Assembly: GCF_002775205.1 (NCBI RefSeq)
Contig: NC_036447.1
Location: 20,132,501 to 20,196,500, forward strand
DNA length: 64,000 nucleotides
DNA from: Xiphophorus maculatus
Lineage: Eukaryota > Chordata > Actinopteri > Cyprinodontiformes > Poeciliidae
Direction of reading: 5' to 3'
Shown here piece by piece: positions 34,401-50,989 of this stretch (within the stretch, counting starts at the first letter, position 1; each line of letters begins with the position of its first letter). The notes under the pieces are model-generated. The model had not been told where the DNA came from. It saw only the letters and a list, made by a program, of their open reading frames with translations, and did not search any database. The position numbers and the translations under genes are program-made.

Positions 34401-36732
34401 CTGTTATGCCTTCACTTAATTGTTGGTGTGAAGACATGTTGATCAACAAAGTTAGCCATTTTTGGTAGGCAAGGAATATCTCCAGGTAGATTGTTATTCA
34501 AACCACAGCACTGAGACCACATTGATAAAAGGTTCAAATGGCATATATCTTAACAGCATTGCATCATAAGCTCTGTTGTTGGATCTCAGCCAAACATGAC
34601 ATACTGATTGATAAACTGGAAAAGTGTGATTGTCCGGCACTGTGGTAAACTGGTTCAGCTCTCATTGACATACCTGGACTAGTTTGTGTCATTTGGCAAT
34701 TATAAATCTGAGTAAACAAAGATCACATGTGGGATTCCCCAAAGCTCCACCCTAGGGTCACTTTAATTCAGTGTTGATGTGCTTGACAATGCTGAGATGA
34801 AAAACTACTAAAACATCCTTCGCAATTTACTGATGACACACAACTATATAATTCTGAGTCACCTCAAGAATACAGTGCTTTAAAGTCATTGTGTCATAAA
34901 TATAAATGTATGGGTGGGTCATAATTTCTTTTAGAAAAGACAGAAATCCTATCAGATTTGCTACTTTTGAAGCAAAAATTAACCCCCTAATGGGCCAAGA
35001 GAATTGGTTTTATCATCCATCGCTTTGTTTGCGATTGCAGATATAGCTTTGTGTGTCAGATTTGGAGGCGTGCTAGAAACAGACAAGTTCTGCCTCTTGA
35101 CTTCTGTATATATTTAAAAAAGAAGCAATTACTTCCTATAAAACATTTAACACGTTAAAACTTCTGTAATTAATTAATTGAAATTCTAGCATCAAAGTGC
35201 CACCTCTCACTAGCTTATTGTTAAACAGCTGGTAACCGGCTGTTTGCCTGGTTAGCACTAGTAACTATGAACTGTGGGTATTTTCTAGGTTCCTGTCTTA
35301 ACTCCAGGTTAAAAAGTAAGGTCTTCCAAATTCATCATGTTTCATGTGACAGAGATTCAAAGCTCAAAATTGTATGTGACAGTATGATGTTTTTATGACT
35401 TTTTTTTTTTTTAATAATGTAAAGCACTGCGTTGTTGCTGAAATCTGCTATTCAAATAAACTCGATTTAAACTTGATTGATTGAAAATTATAAAATAATA
35501 GCAACTTTACTGTGCCCTGTTCAGTCTTCCTATTATCTGCTAAATCTCTCTCCCTTTCTGTCTCCCAGCCTGAATAAACTGCAGACATGTCTTGAGATAT
35601 TGTGTAACCTTCATTTTAAACACGTCATTTTAAGCAAGAATTAAAACACTCCTTTTCCAAAAGAAAATATAGAAATACCAAAAATTCACGCTTCCTCTGC
35701 AGTTACGATGTATTGGTTGTATTGTCTTTAAAGTATTTATTCTTTCTACAGCTCCACTCTTCATTGTGCAGTGGCTGTTTGATGAGGAGCAGCTGAGAGT
35801 GGAAAACATCTACATGGGCGGTCAGAGTCTGTCTGAGGAACAGTGGCAGTACATCCAGAATCTGGGCTTAGAAATCAAAAACTCCCTGACAGATGTGACG
35901 TAGGTTTGGCAACAACACTCTTTTGTATACAACTTTAGACCAGTTGGTGCTAAAGTAAATAATTACTGAATATTAGTTACAATTTCTTTTGGTACAGGGC
36001 TGTATTTGCTCCATCTTGCCTCTCACACACAGTCATCACCAAAAGGTAAGAATTGACATTTAAATTCAATTGTGCTGTTAATTTAGCTCTGTTCTCATTT
36101 AAACTCATATAGTCTCTCTGTTGTTGATTGCCGTCTTCCCATGTTAAAGGCTCATTAAATATTTTCCAAAAACTTTGGGATACTGTATAACAATTATTTT
36201 ATTGCACAACTGAACATGAACAAGTCGTGTCGCTCAACAAAATTTCAATAAAATGTTTGGAACGTTGTGGTTAGAGCAATGCAAAGTGGATCAATCAAAG
36301 CTAGATAAAAAGCCTGTAACCAGACCATGACAGCAGTTTCACTTGTTTCAATTGAATTTCCCACGTTTCTCTCAGATTTTGCCTGTTTCTTTGTTAATAA
36401 TTCATAACTTCTACATCCTATCCTGCAGCAACTGGATGAGTTTCCAGGTTAAAGGCACATCTTTGCCACGGGCTCTCCACTGCTGGGACAGAAGTCTGGA
36501 GGCAATTCGCAACAACAGAACCCCATCTAAAGGCTGCCCTTTCCACCTGGTGGACACCTGCCAGTGGCCTCAGTGTAACCCCACCTGTCCAGCTTTGGTG
36601 GACCAGGCCACCCAGCAGGAGCTTACTTTGCTCCAGATGCTGGTCGCCATGGGCCTTGACCCACAGAGGCTTGGCCTGGATCCCGAGGGAGAAGGAGATT
36701 CTCTGGTCAGCATGGCCAATAACGGTGGCTAA
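31444..36732 (+). CDS. Palmitoleoyl-protein carboxylesterase Notum (probable notum2)
   Basis: Notum is a secreted alpha/beta hydrolase that removes palmitoleate from Wnt proteins and so shuts off Wnt signalling. Eleven coding exons, all GT-AG and in phase: 31444-31751, 31842-31894, 32334-32429, 32525-32585, 33214-33326, 33425-33527, 33871-34059, 34194-34294, 35752-35899, 35998-36045, 36429-36732; 507 aa (human 496). Residues 1-18 are a signal peptide ([18 protein letters not shown]). A low-complexity Gly/Ser/Arg region follows. Catalytic residues: S245 (GTSAG), D352 (WLFDEEQ), H401 (CLSH), at human positions plus 12-13. Family motifs [41 protein letters not shown] and CPFHLVDTC are intact. 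A Pro-rich then Lys/Arg-rich insert follows VWSG, where human has a short linker. Linkage to coq7 and rps15a favours notum2. Confidence 0.96.
34640..35490 (+). mobile_element. LINE (L2/Maui-like) remnant in notum intron
   Basis: 'cacatgtgggattccccaaag' and 'tttactgatgacacacaacta' (about 34826-34846, read FTDDTQL) are decayed copies of the reverse-transcriptase motifs GVPQGS and YADDTQLY. The block ends in the characteristic LINE tail 'aatgtaaagcactgcg...ttgctgaaatctgctattcaaataaac' (35418-35463) followed by a TTGAT-type tail. It lies in the ninth coding intron in sense orientation. No open frame. Confidence 0.7.
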
Positions 36733-37349
36733 GTGGAAAAAAACAGAGAGGAAGACAAATTTAATGAAACAGAAAAGTGTTTGAAATTTAATGTAACCGT
36801 AGAAATGCTTTTACAAATCTGGTTACGATATGCTGTCCTGTTTAGCATTCCATAATGCTCCACATCTTTGACTCGGCTGGTTGGTATGTTGCAGCATCTG
36901 GGTTTGTGTTGTTTACTGGGCCCTCTACTGGTCACAAGAGGGAAGAGCTTAGCATCAAAGTATTTCAGCAATCCAGGTCACAGTGGTTTGACCTTTTCCA
37001 GATGTCTGGATATAACCTAAAACACACTTTCATCCTAAGCCCTCTAACATCCAGCATCATAGTACGAGCCTGTTAGTAGAGTTTTAACACACCAAAGTTC
37101 ACATCAATGTCTGAGGCACAGATTATATACACTTTCATCAGATCAAAAATACAAATAAATCTAATAATGTAATCCAGCAAACTGTTCACACATACACACA
37201 CACACAAATAGAAAACACCACAAAATTTTGTGCACAAGGAGTCTGCTGATTTTTGATTGGCTTTGGTTGATTATTTTTAGCAACTGATGTGATACTAACT
37301 TATTTATATATACTTTTATGTTTATGTGTTCTATGCATGCCAAAATAAA
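36733..37349 (+). terminator. notum 3' UTR with AATAAA at 37344-37349
   Basis: After the TAA/TAG-terminated coding exon (ends 36732) the first strong AATAAA is at 37344-37349, giving a 3' UTR of about 620-640 nt. A CA-rich run sits at 37190-37206. Confidence 0.6.
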
Positions 37350-37870
37350 AGTGTTATGAGTTAATGATGTGTTTTCTTTGAAGTCACTGCTCTTCTATAG
37401 TTAATCATTCAGTTTATTCTAATCTGTGAACTAAGCACAATTTTTAACATGTTGACGCTGTGGTGATTCACCGCTCAGTTGTTATGATTCATTTTGCTGT
37501 CATGCAAATTACTATCTACTACCTTCCTGTCAATAATTGCTGTCAAACATATTCTATGATATTTCTCTTTTTTTATTTCATTTATGGACAGATGGTTTAT
37601 TTCCATGTCACTGCTTTAGTAAAGTCAACTGATGTACATGTTGAAATAAAAAATAAAATTTGAATCTTCGCTATGTAAATAGGCTATATGCTCTGTTTTG
37701 TTTAGCATCTTCATGACTTAATTATAGCATCAGGAAAAGGAAAATGCATGATGTAATAACTGAACAGAAAAGAAATCCAACTTTTACTTAATTTATTGTG
37801 TTCAAGGGTAAGAATGGGCTGAAGTAATCTAAGGGCCACATAATGGAAGATTTAAAATGAAATTAATGTA
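37350..37870. other. Intergenic between notum and rps15a, nothing recognised
   Basis: AT-rich, with a further AATAAA-type cluster at about 37645-37660 that could serve as an alternative notum 3' end. Confidence 0.4.
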
Positions 37871-37875
37871 AGCTT

Positions 37876-37911
37876 ACACACACACATGCACACACACACA
37901 CACGCACACGC

Positions 37912-37961
<50 letters not shown>

Positions 37962-37968
37962 GTATATA
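37876..37968. repeat. (CA)n-(TA)n compound microsatellite
   Basis: Interrupted CA repeats with CG-containing units (about 37878-37943) run into pure TA (37944-37960). Confidence 0.95.
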
Positions 37969-38005
37969 TGCTACGTGTTTATATATAACATATAACACGT
38001 AGCAT
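37968..38005. repeat. Perfect 11-bp inverted repeat beside microsatellite
   Basis: ATGCTACGTGT (37968-37978) and ACACGTAGCAT (37995-38005) are exactly complementary, separated by 16 AT-rich bases. The arms contain ACGTGT, an E-box-like core. Confidence 0.88.
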
Positions 38006-38294
38006 GTTTTTAGTTTGGATTTACCACACAATCTTATTTAAAATGTTTTGGTAGTATTACTATTTTCGTTTCGTTTCGCTTCCGTTGGATAGGCAATATT
38101 CTCCTTAGTCCTCTTATCCTCTAGAGGGCGGTGTCTTGGAAAAATATCTACCTGAAATTAACAAATGCAGTTGATCATATTTCAGATATTAATTAAAATG
38201 CACAATACTCTCAGTGTCTGACTTGTAACTCAAGAAAATTTAGTAATTTCGTGGTATCTTTGGGTCGTCGCGTCTTTAGAAAAAAAATGTCTTG

Positions 38295-38359
38295 GATTAT
38301 TTTCCCATAATGCACCGCCGTTTCTTTCTACTTCCTCTTTCCGCCATATTGCAGAACCG
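38295..38359 (+). promoter_or_regulatory. rps15a promoter and non-coding first exon (TOP, YY1-like, ZNF143/THAP11-like)
   Basis: TTTCCCATAATGCACCGCCG (38301-38320) matches the ZNF143/THAP11 composite element. It is followed by the pyrimidine-rich start TTTCTTTCTACTTCCTCTTT, typical of 5'-TOP ribosomal-protein transcripts, and CCGCCATATTG, a YY1-like site just inside the transcript. The first exon is non-coding and ends at a strong donor (ACCG|GTAAGA, boundary 38359). This arrangement is the usual vertebrate ribosomal-protein promoter design; TOP-dependent (mTOR-responsive) translation is inferred. Confidence 0.8.
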
Positions 38360-39014
38360 GTAAGATGTCTTTTTATGCACTCAGTTACAATCTTTAAAGA
38401 ATCTTAGCCATCTGTGCGATAGATATTCACTGAACCTTCCCTTTTCAAAGTCTAAGCACATAAAAATGATCTGAGAAGATTATCGATCAAGTTAATAAAG
38501 CTATTGGTGGATATTTGTCCTGTTATAATTCCTCCTCTGTTCGGCCCTGGGACTCGGTGTGTTCAAGCCGCCCGGATAGCCATTAATGTCCTTACTAGCG
38601 ATGGGGCTCCTTGTTTAGAACAGTGAAAACTTTAGTTGTCGCCATAAATATTTGTTTATCACACACTTCATATGCTATTGGCAGATTTATCAACGTTGCG
38701 TGTCGGGAATGTTTTTACCCGTTAGTGGAGGAAGCTACGGTAGCTAGCATCGCTGAGTACTCAAAGTGGACCATGCTTTGCTGGGAAGCTGCGGTTTACA
38801 CGGACCTTGCTTGCTTAAAATACATAATTATTGTGAGTCTTTTGACCGACTTATATCAGGATAATATGTCTAAGTAGCTGGTAAGTCTTAGAAGTCTTTC
38901 ACTGATGCTACATGATGAGCTACTGCTGCTAAGCTTGTTCTCTTCAGATGTACAGGTCATTCTGATAAAAGAAAATAGTTTGTATTTTGTCTATTGCATT
39001 GGTGAGTTAAATGA

Positions 39015-43820
<4,806 letters not shown>

Positions 43821-43836
43821 AATGTAAAGAACTGCA

Positions 43837-43842
43837 AATAAA
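43837..43842 (+). terminator. rps15a polyadenylation signal AATAAA
   Basis: AATAAA only 17 nt after the stop codon, giving the very short 3' UTR typical of ribosomal-protein mRNAs. Confidence 0.85.
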
Positions 43843-44189
43843 AACAGCCAGGAGAAAGCTGCTCGTTTTTTTGTGCCTTATTTCAACTATTTAAAAGTGC
43901 CGATGTGCACTAGCGCTGTTCTACACTTGGTATTGTTTTCGGAAACATTGCTGTGGGATCTTTAGGCAGGGGAGATTTTAAACTACAAAAACATTGCAGC
44001 AGCAGCTCGTTAGGAAGTGAAGCGGTTTAAATAAAAGCCTGTGGTTTTTGGTTAGAAAGTGTTAATTTAGTTGAGTAGCCCAACAGTTTTAGTGGAGGGT
44101 GTCCAAAAGAAGAGACGAAAACCCTTCCAAAAAATGTCTGTCCATCCCTCGAGGGTCCCATCGATAAACACGCTAATCTCAACGCTGTA

Positions 44190-44640
44190 GACTGAACATT
44201 TGTTTTTGTAGCTTTTCTTCCCCCCAGTGGCCATTAAAAGCTGTTGCCTCTTCCCTACTCTTGTTAATCGCTTGTAAAAAAGAGTCTTTGCTTTTTCTGC
44301 TCTGCAATCATCTCACCAGTGCGACCTTTTCTGCAATCCTCGGTGTATTTTGTCTTCTCCCCAACCTCTTGTACTCTGGTTACTGACCTTGCATTAAGCT
44401 GAGGGGGGGAAGCAGTAACAGCCTGCTAATGTAACAGTTCTGTCCAAATGCTCCGGCGCTAAAAGCTCACAAACAGATGGCCTCCCTCGTGGGCTTGCAG
44501 CACTTAAGAGCTACCTTGTAAAGAGAAAAACAACTTTGTTCGTTTCTTCTGCTAAAGGTTTGGGGAAATAAGCTCACAGTAATTTTAAGGCTCCCTTATC
44601 GGTGAGCGCGAGGGGATGATGGAGTGTGGGTTCATGTTCT
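44190..44640. promoter_or_regulatory. Candidate conserved non-coding island
   Basis: The complexity and base composition differ from the AT-rich flanks. It includes 'cttgttaatcgcttg', 'cctgctaatgtaacagttctg' and 'aaacagatggcctcc' (E-box-like CAGATG). No coding frame or repeat is seen. Called only from texture and motif content. Confidence 0.3.
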
Positions 44641-46079
44641 GGTGATGCATGGGTTTTAAGCAGGTTTTTGTTTTGTTTTATACAGATGCAGAAAAAGGTA
44701 AAATGTTTCACTACTGTGTAGCTCCACATACAAATGTCTAAAATCAAGGTGATGTTAATGCATCCTGTTGATGAAATAAAGTACCATCACTCATTTTGAA
44801 GATATGAAAAAAAAAATGAAACCAGATGAAAGGTTAAAAAAAGTTATTGCCGTGGGTGCATTTAGCTAAATTGGTAATCAGTAATTAGAATAAATATGCA
44901 TAAATTATAATTTAGTTGAATATTTGATTAAGAACGGCCAACCTGTTTTGTATATTTATAATCATTATTTGCTTTTAGCACTTTCATGTTTTGAATCAAA
45001 TAGTTTTACAAAGAATGGAGAGGTCACTATTTCTCATATGTATGTACACATCAACTTGAGAATGTCTTAGAATAAGATCAAATTGTTTTTTAGGAGTGCT
45101 TTCTATTTGGAAGGAAGATTAAGAGCAGGCATTGTTATTCAAAGGTAAAATTCTGTTAAGAGAAAAACACTAGCACTACTTTCTACTGGAAAAAAGAGGC
45201 AGCAGAATCTATGTTGATGGTTTTCTCCAAGAAAGTTACTGGGATAAGATGTGAAAGAAAAACAAGAAGAGACGCTTAATGATGCCAGTGGTTTACGTGA
45301 TGACTATCAAGGGAACAAACAAAAGAACTGAACATTATGTGGAAAGGAAAACCTGAAGTCAAAACTAACGGCAGCTGGTTATGCAATAAAAAAAGCAGGA
45401 GAAAATAGAGGAATTAAGTTCAACTTTAAAATCTTTGGGTTTGAGGTCTGCCTAAAACAAGGTTACAATATTTAGATTTTCATCATTTAAAAAAAAGCGG
45501 ATTAGGGAAACAAAAGTTGGAACTGTGCACTTTCTGAATCTCAGCCTCTAGTGAAAACTGTCAGAGATGAGTAGCTGATTCAAGACATGTTTTGATGTAC
45601 AAAATTAAGTGTTTAAACCTCCCTCACCTCGTGTTTTCAAAAGAATAACAAAATAGAGTGCTGTGATTTTTAAACAGGATTCAAATTTCATTGCTGTGTC
45701 CTTGATTTCCACATTTTACCCATTCGTTCTCATTGTTGGCTTACTGACTGAATGAATACAAATTTATTCAAATATCAAAAAGGGATATTTTGCTACTTTT
45801 TGAATTTCAAATTTAAGTGGTGGTTCTTAAAGTACGGTAGGTCCTCTTGAGAGACTAAACAAAGCACCAAAACTTTTATTTTCATAAACAGAATTAAGGT
45901 ACCAAAGTTCACAAACTGTGGATTAAGGAGCCCCCATTTAGAAAAGCATACTTAAGTTATATTAAGTTATTTTACCAACAGTTATAGACATTAAAATGGA
46001 CAAAGCTCTGATGAAATGGAAAGCCAGTTTCTATTGTGCTGTTTCAGGATTTGAGGAACTTACAGTTCAGACCTGACTA

Positions 46080-46380
46080 TAATTCAAGACATGTAATATG
46101 TTAGTATACACTGTATTCAAAAATGTCCAGGATGTTATAGAAAATGGGGAAAAAATAAGGAATCCTCGAACACAGAAAAACTCTCCGGCACTGTGGATTT
46201 CGTCTGCAGAGACGGAGCCTTCGAAGACAATACTAGTGTGTCTGTGCATCTGTAGGCTGGAGGTCCACAGCCTGGCAGCCTCCAGGACGTCTTCATCTGT
46301 CTTCACCAGATGTCAGCTTAGATGCCCCCGAAGGTTTCAGAGATCTGCTGCTGAGGAGCAGGAGATGTGGAGCTCATTAA
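46080..46380. other. Unassigned complex segment
   Basis: Open frames on both strands (79 and 96 codons) and a GC-richer core at 46185-46365. No domain, acceptor/donor pair or repeat family was recognised. Confidence 0.25.
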
Positions 46381-48412
46381 TACATTAATACTGAAATAAC
46401 GAGATCAGGGAACATTTGGTTGTGTACTTGGTTTTCTTTGTAGAACAAACATTAATTAAAAAAACAACCCGGGCTTATATCATCCTTATTCACACGTTTA
46501 TTCTTCAGTGGCAAAATTGCTTTCTGTCAATGTTTTTATGAGACTTCTGTGGGTGGAGTAGGGCTGTTTATTTCAAAAATCAACCAATCATCAATCCACA
46601 TACTGCAGACAGATTTAGTTTTAAAGTAATCTTTTAATTTCACCAACACGTTTCTTCTGACTCTGTGTAATTTGAACGTTTCGGAGTGACCCAGCCAGAG
46701 TCCCGAGAATCTGTGGCGAAAATAAAAGACTACGATGATGGCAAAGAGGTCTTCCAGCATCAAAGAATTGGAGCTTAAAACCGAAAAATAAATATGAGGG
46801 AGAGCGTTTAAAAGGCTGCTCAGGTGGACAGGAAGCTGTGTTTGCTAGCTGCATCTTCACAAATGGTGGCTAAACTGCTAATTTTATGTCTTTCATAATT
46901 CAAAATGCAAGGTGGATGAGTGCTAATTTGCAAGAGGTTAAAAACCTTATTAAATTCTAACCAAACCAAAATGAAAATCACAGAGCTAATGGCTGTTGGA
47001 ATGTTTTATCCCTTTAGTTAAAAACCACTGACATTACAGGAACATTTCTGAATACCTACTGCTTTATTACACTTATAGGAACAGAAATGCACCATAAAGA
47101 ATTCAAACAGCAGCAGTTTTCCTCATAATTGACGTTTTGTCCATTTCCAAGCTGTCGTTCTGCAGACAGGTTATTTTTTTTTTCTCCCTTCAAGTAATCC
47201 CCCTGGTGCCTAGGGCTGAAAAATGAGAACGCTGTGAAACAATGTTCTCTTTTAGCATTTACCGAACTGTAATGCTGAAACTCTTGACAAGAAGAAAGGC
47301 TCTTTGCAGTGGATTTGGGGATCTAAATGAAAACATCATCACATCTATTTCCGGAGGAAACTACAAGAGACTGACTGTCCGAGTGCAGAAACTTATAAAT
47401 CCCTTGTTTTTGCATCCATTCTCACAGATCCCAGAGCAGCTCTTTGGGTAAATAGATGGTGTCAGGATGTCCAATACCAATCAGCTTCCTGAGAGCGTCC
47501 AGTTCCTCTGCTGACCACTTGAGGGCAGTAGAAATACACATCCACGTTTCCGTGCAGCTTTCTGACCAGGCTGGTTGGCAAGCAACTGGAGTAATTAAGA
47601 TTGCTTAAAGATAAGCAAATTAATACTGAATCTGCAATAAAAGTACGAACCAGTGATTTGTTCAGAAGAATTGTTTCCTGTAATTGTATGTCACTTGGCT
47701 CGGCAGAGTGAAACCGGAAAAACAAAAAGATGAGTAGAAATCGGAAATAGGATATAAATTACACTGTTATCTGCTGAGTTAATTTATACGTTTAATATAG
47801 TTTTTTTTTATCAAGATTAAAAGGGTGAAAGATCCCTTTTGATATTAAATTAGATAATCAATTTAACCGAAGCAATTATGTGTTTCAATTTTAGCCGCTT
47901 TTTTTTTAAATGGAGAGAAATTTAAACTTTCAATCTGTTGCGCAAAAAAAAAAAAAAAAAAGAGTCAGATTTCTAATAAAAAAAAATCAACAGACAAGAA
48001 CCTTTCCATCTGAGCAAACAACATAAAAAGTGATTTTCTGATTGTAACATAGCGCGCTCTCAGGCGACGGCGCCTCTGCAGCAACACAGAAACATCTTGT
48101 TTATGCTTCCTTGCGTGAGATCATGTTGCGTATTCTGCTTCCTCTCCCCTTGCCGAGTGATTTATTCCACCACCCAAGACATTTATGACAGACGCCATAT
48201 CTGAAAGGGCCTGGAGAAAACTCAGAAAGGAAGAAGAAAAAAAAAAAAAACCGGTGACCAGCTGAGAGGGAGATAGGAAAATGTACAATTTGTGGGGACA
48301 GAGTGGACTGCTTCGCAGTTCAGTCTGAATTCATGCATTTTAAGGTAAAATAGAGGAGCAGGGCGTTGTCATTTGGTCCTTTCCGCCTGATACACTTATC
48401 TAATGTTTTTCA

Positions 48413-48427
48413 CCCCCCCCCCCCCCC
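48413..48427. repeat. Homopolymeric C15 tract
   Basis: Fifteen consecutive C, followed by ACCCACCC. It is G-rich on the minus strand and could form a quadruplex or i-motif. It lies in the gene desert next to an enhancer-like island. Confidence 0.95.
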
Positions 48428-48589
48428 ACCCACCCATCCTATCTCTTGTCTGTGCACCTTATTTAAAATAGTACAGAATGGTGGAGTGGATATGTGTGTT
48501 GGTGTATTTATAATACGGAGGTCTGTCCGGTGTGCACATGATGAATGAGATAGTTAAGAGGCGGAGAATTTGTGGCTGTGAATGTGGCC

Positions 48590-49035
48590 ATCCATTCTGC
48601 CCCGCAGTCCCTGGCTGCTGTCCTCAAGGGCATCCTGCGTCTCTGGGACCCCGTGCGGAGACACCTGGGCTGTCCAGGTAGAAGAAGCAAAGCAGCAGTC
48701 ATCCCGTTAGCCTCACTGCATGCTAAAGCAATGGTTAATTAGCAGGCAATGAGCACAAGCTGCTAATGTACATATAATAGCGGGGAGGCCAAGAGGTGCA
48801 CGCAAGACTCTGGCTTTCTTAATTAGTTCTCTGATTTGTCCCGCCATAAATCACTGGGGGAATTACAGCGCAGGACTCTTTACTATGGGCAACGTTCAGT
48901 TCGCTCCACCGTAAATAAGAAAGGCTCTTTTGTTAGCCTTGAACAACTAACAGCGAGTGCGTAATGTGACTTAACACTTTCATAACCAGCATTAACACAA
49001 TCCCTTTGTGTCTAAAGATGGCTTAGCCGTAGCTT
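48590..49035. promoter_or_regulatory. Candidate developmental enhancer (homeodomain-motif cluster)
   Basis: A long, complex, non-repetitive block. It contains two identical TTAATTAG homeodomain sites (48735-48742 and 48819-48826), further TAAT cores ('gctaatgtac', 'cataatag') and 'ccataaatcac' (Hox/Cdx-like). It carries no coding frame. This composition is typical of conserved vertebrate non-coding elements; conservation itself cannot be checked here. Confidence 0.4.
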
Positions 49036-49254
49036 TGCACCTTCGTCTCGTTGGTTATGCAAGGAGAATATGCAAATCGATGCTTTCTCTTGCTTCACTG
49101 CTTGTTTGCACCCCGTCTTTCCCCGTCCGAATAACAAAAAAAAAAAAAAAAAGAGAAAAACCTCCCGTCAAACTCTATTTATTCTAGTACATCGGAAAGG
49201 GGGGGAAACATTGTACAGATCAAATACAGCAGCAAAAGATCGTGTTTTAAGTAT

Positions 49255-49730
49255 GTGCATATAATTAGAATATCAATGAAAAGTTAATTATATTTTAATT
49301 AAAAAGTGAAACTGATACTGCATAGATTCATTAGACACACAGTGATAAGTGTTAAGCATTTATTTCTGTTAAATTGAATGATTATGGCATGCAGCTAATA
49401 AAAACCCAAACTCCAATTTCTCAGAAAATGCTAATTTTACATAAAACCAATTAAGAATGGAAACTTTGAATGTTAGCACCACCCTACTACAGAGTGCTGA
49501 CTTGACAGTTGCCCAGCAGGCAGTAAGTGACACCCTTTACCAGGACAGCTGAGCCACAACAGAACATTGCTAAAGGTGCTGTTTGCATAACGCTATGTCA
49601 AAATTATTGCAAAAGTGGTAGAAACAGATGCACACGGGCCAGGAACAATCACATCCATTAGAGGATTGTGAAGCAAATCTTATTTAGTGTGAAGATGACA
49701 GTTTAAAGGTTCTTTAAAAAGCATTGACAT
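49255..49730 (+). mobile_element. Tc1/mariner remnant, third subfamily
   Basis: The end-proximal block 'ttaaaaagtgaaactgatactgcatagattcattagacacacag' (about 49299-49342) and 'tctcagaaaatgctaattttac' are joined to transposase-start text 'gagtgctgacttgacagttgcccag' (49493-49517) and 'gaggattgtgaagcaaat' (49661-49678). This is a deleted copy of a common fish Tc1-like element in plus orientation. Confidence 0.75.
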
Positions 49731-50940
49731 GAACTGACACATGACATTTTTAACACTGGTGGTGTTTTAAAATGGCAGTCTCGGCTCCTCTTGGAGCGAC
49801 TGTTAGCTTCAGCCTCCTTGACATACTTATACTGATGCATTATAAATGACAACAAGAGTTTCTTTTTTCTTTTTTTCAGGTAAAATAACTGCTTATAAGC
49901 TTTTTAAAGCCCCCAATTAAAAAAAAAGACTGAACTGTCGATTTAAAGCTGCAGTATTTAACTTAAAAAAAAAACATATGTTTTTTACATATTTGTTAAA
50001 ACTATAAGTATGTCCTGACAGTATAAAACAAGATAAATAATATGTCAAAGCAACACTTCAAGTATGTTTTCTGTGAGCGAATAACATCATGACATGATAT
50101 AAAGCTAAAAAAAAAGCAGATTTTATGAAGTTCCACCCAGCCCCTTTTAATATCAGAAAGAAAATGTCAAGCAGAATATGGAAAGCCTCATCTAATAAGC
50201 AATAAATCTGCTAAACGCCCTGTAACCCAAACAATATTGTTTGCTTTCTTCCTTTGGACCAAAGTAACTTCTACAGAAAAAAAAAAGAAAATTCCCCTCA
50301 TTAGAATCATAAGGTTAAAATGTAACATTTTACTTCAGATGATGTTTAAATAAAAATCTGAATCATAGATGTGGATCTTCTTTCAGCACCAGGTCAGAGA
50401 AAGATTATTGTTGACAGTCATGCTAGCTGCTCTAGCACACTTTTGCTCTCAGCTAAATGCTAATGTATGCATAATAACAAGATTTAGGAAACGTATGACT
50501 TAAAGGTGAACTCAGTTTTCCTTTCACTTATGCATAAAAGCACAGATGCTGAAAAGAAAGCCTAGACAGTGAATGAAACGAACTATTTACTGTTGCTTCT
50601 TATTTTTCACATTAATCAAATGTTAGAAATGACTGTTTATGGTTGCAACATTGCTTATTAAAAATTTAAATGTAAACAGCCTTTTTTCTATGTTAAACTG
50701 GATGTGATTGTTTTCTTTGCAGTGTTTGCTGCAGGCAGACATCTGCCATCCCTGGGAATCCTATATTATTCACAAGTGGTGAATCATCTTTTTGAAGGTT
50801 GCATATTCTCCGGGTCTCACAAATAAAAGTCGTTTTCTCCCCTACGTCCTCAGCATATGAGAGTTTAGTTCAGAAAGAAAATACCTATACAGATAAAATA
50901 AAAAAGACTTATGTGAGCCAGAGACTATTACTCAACATGT

Positions 50941-50989
50941 TAATGGTCTCAACATTCCCTCATGCAGTTTAGAGGAATTGAGACCATTA
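50941..50989. ncRNA. Pre-miRNA-like hairpin (unverified)
   Basis: TAATGGTCTCAA (50941-50952) pairs exactly with TTGAGACCATTA (50978-50989). Pairing resumes inside with TTCC/TC against GAGGAA after small bulges, leaving a terminal loop of about 10 nt. The total is about 18 paired positions in roughly 49 nt. The size and shape are at the short end for a miRNA precursor, and I recognise no known miRNA sequence. It could equally be a small transposon-derived palindrome. Confidence 0.3.

Noticed and set aside
38905..38968. Possible box C/D snoRNA in the first rps15a intron (ATGATGA near 38908, CTGA near 38963)
   Set aside because: No terminal stem flanks the boxes, and no clear internal C'/D' boxes are present; the spacing could arise by chance.
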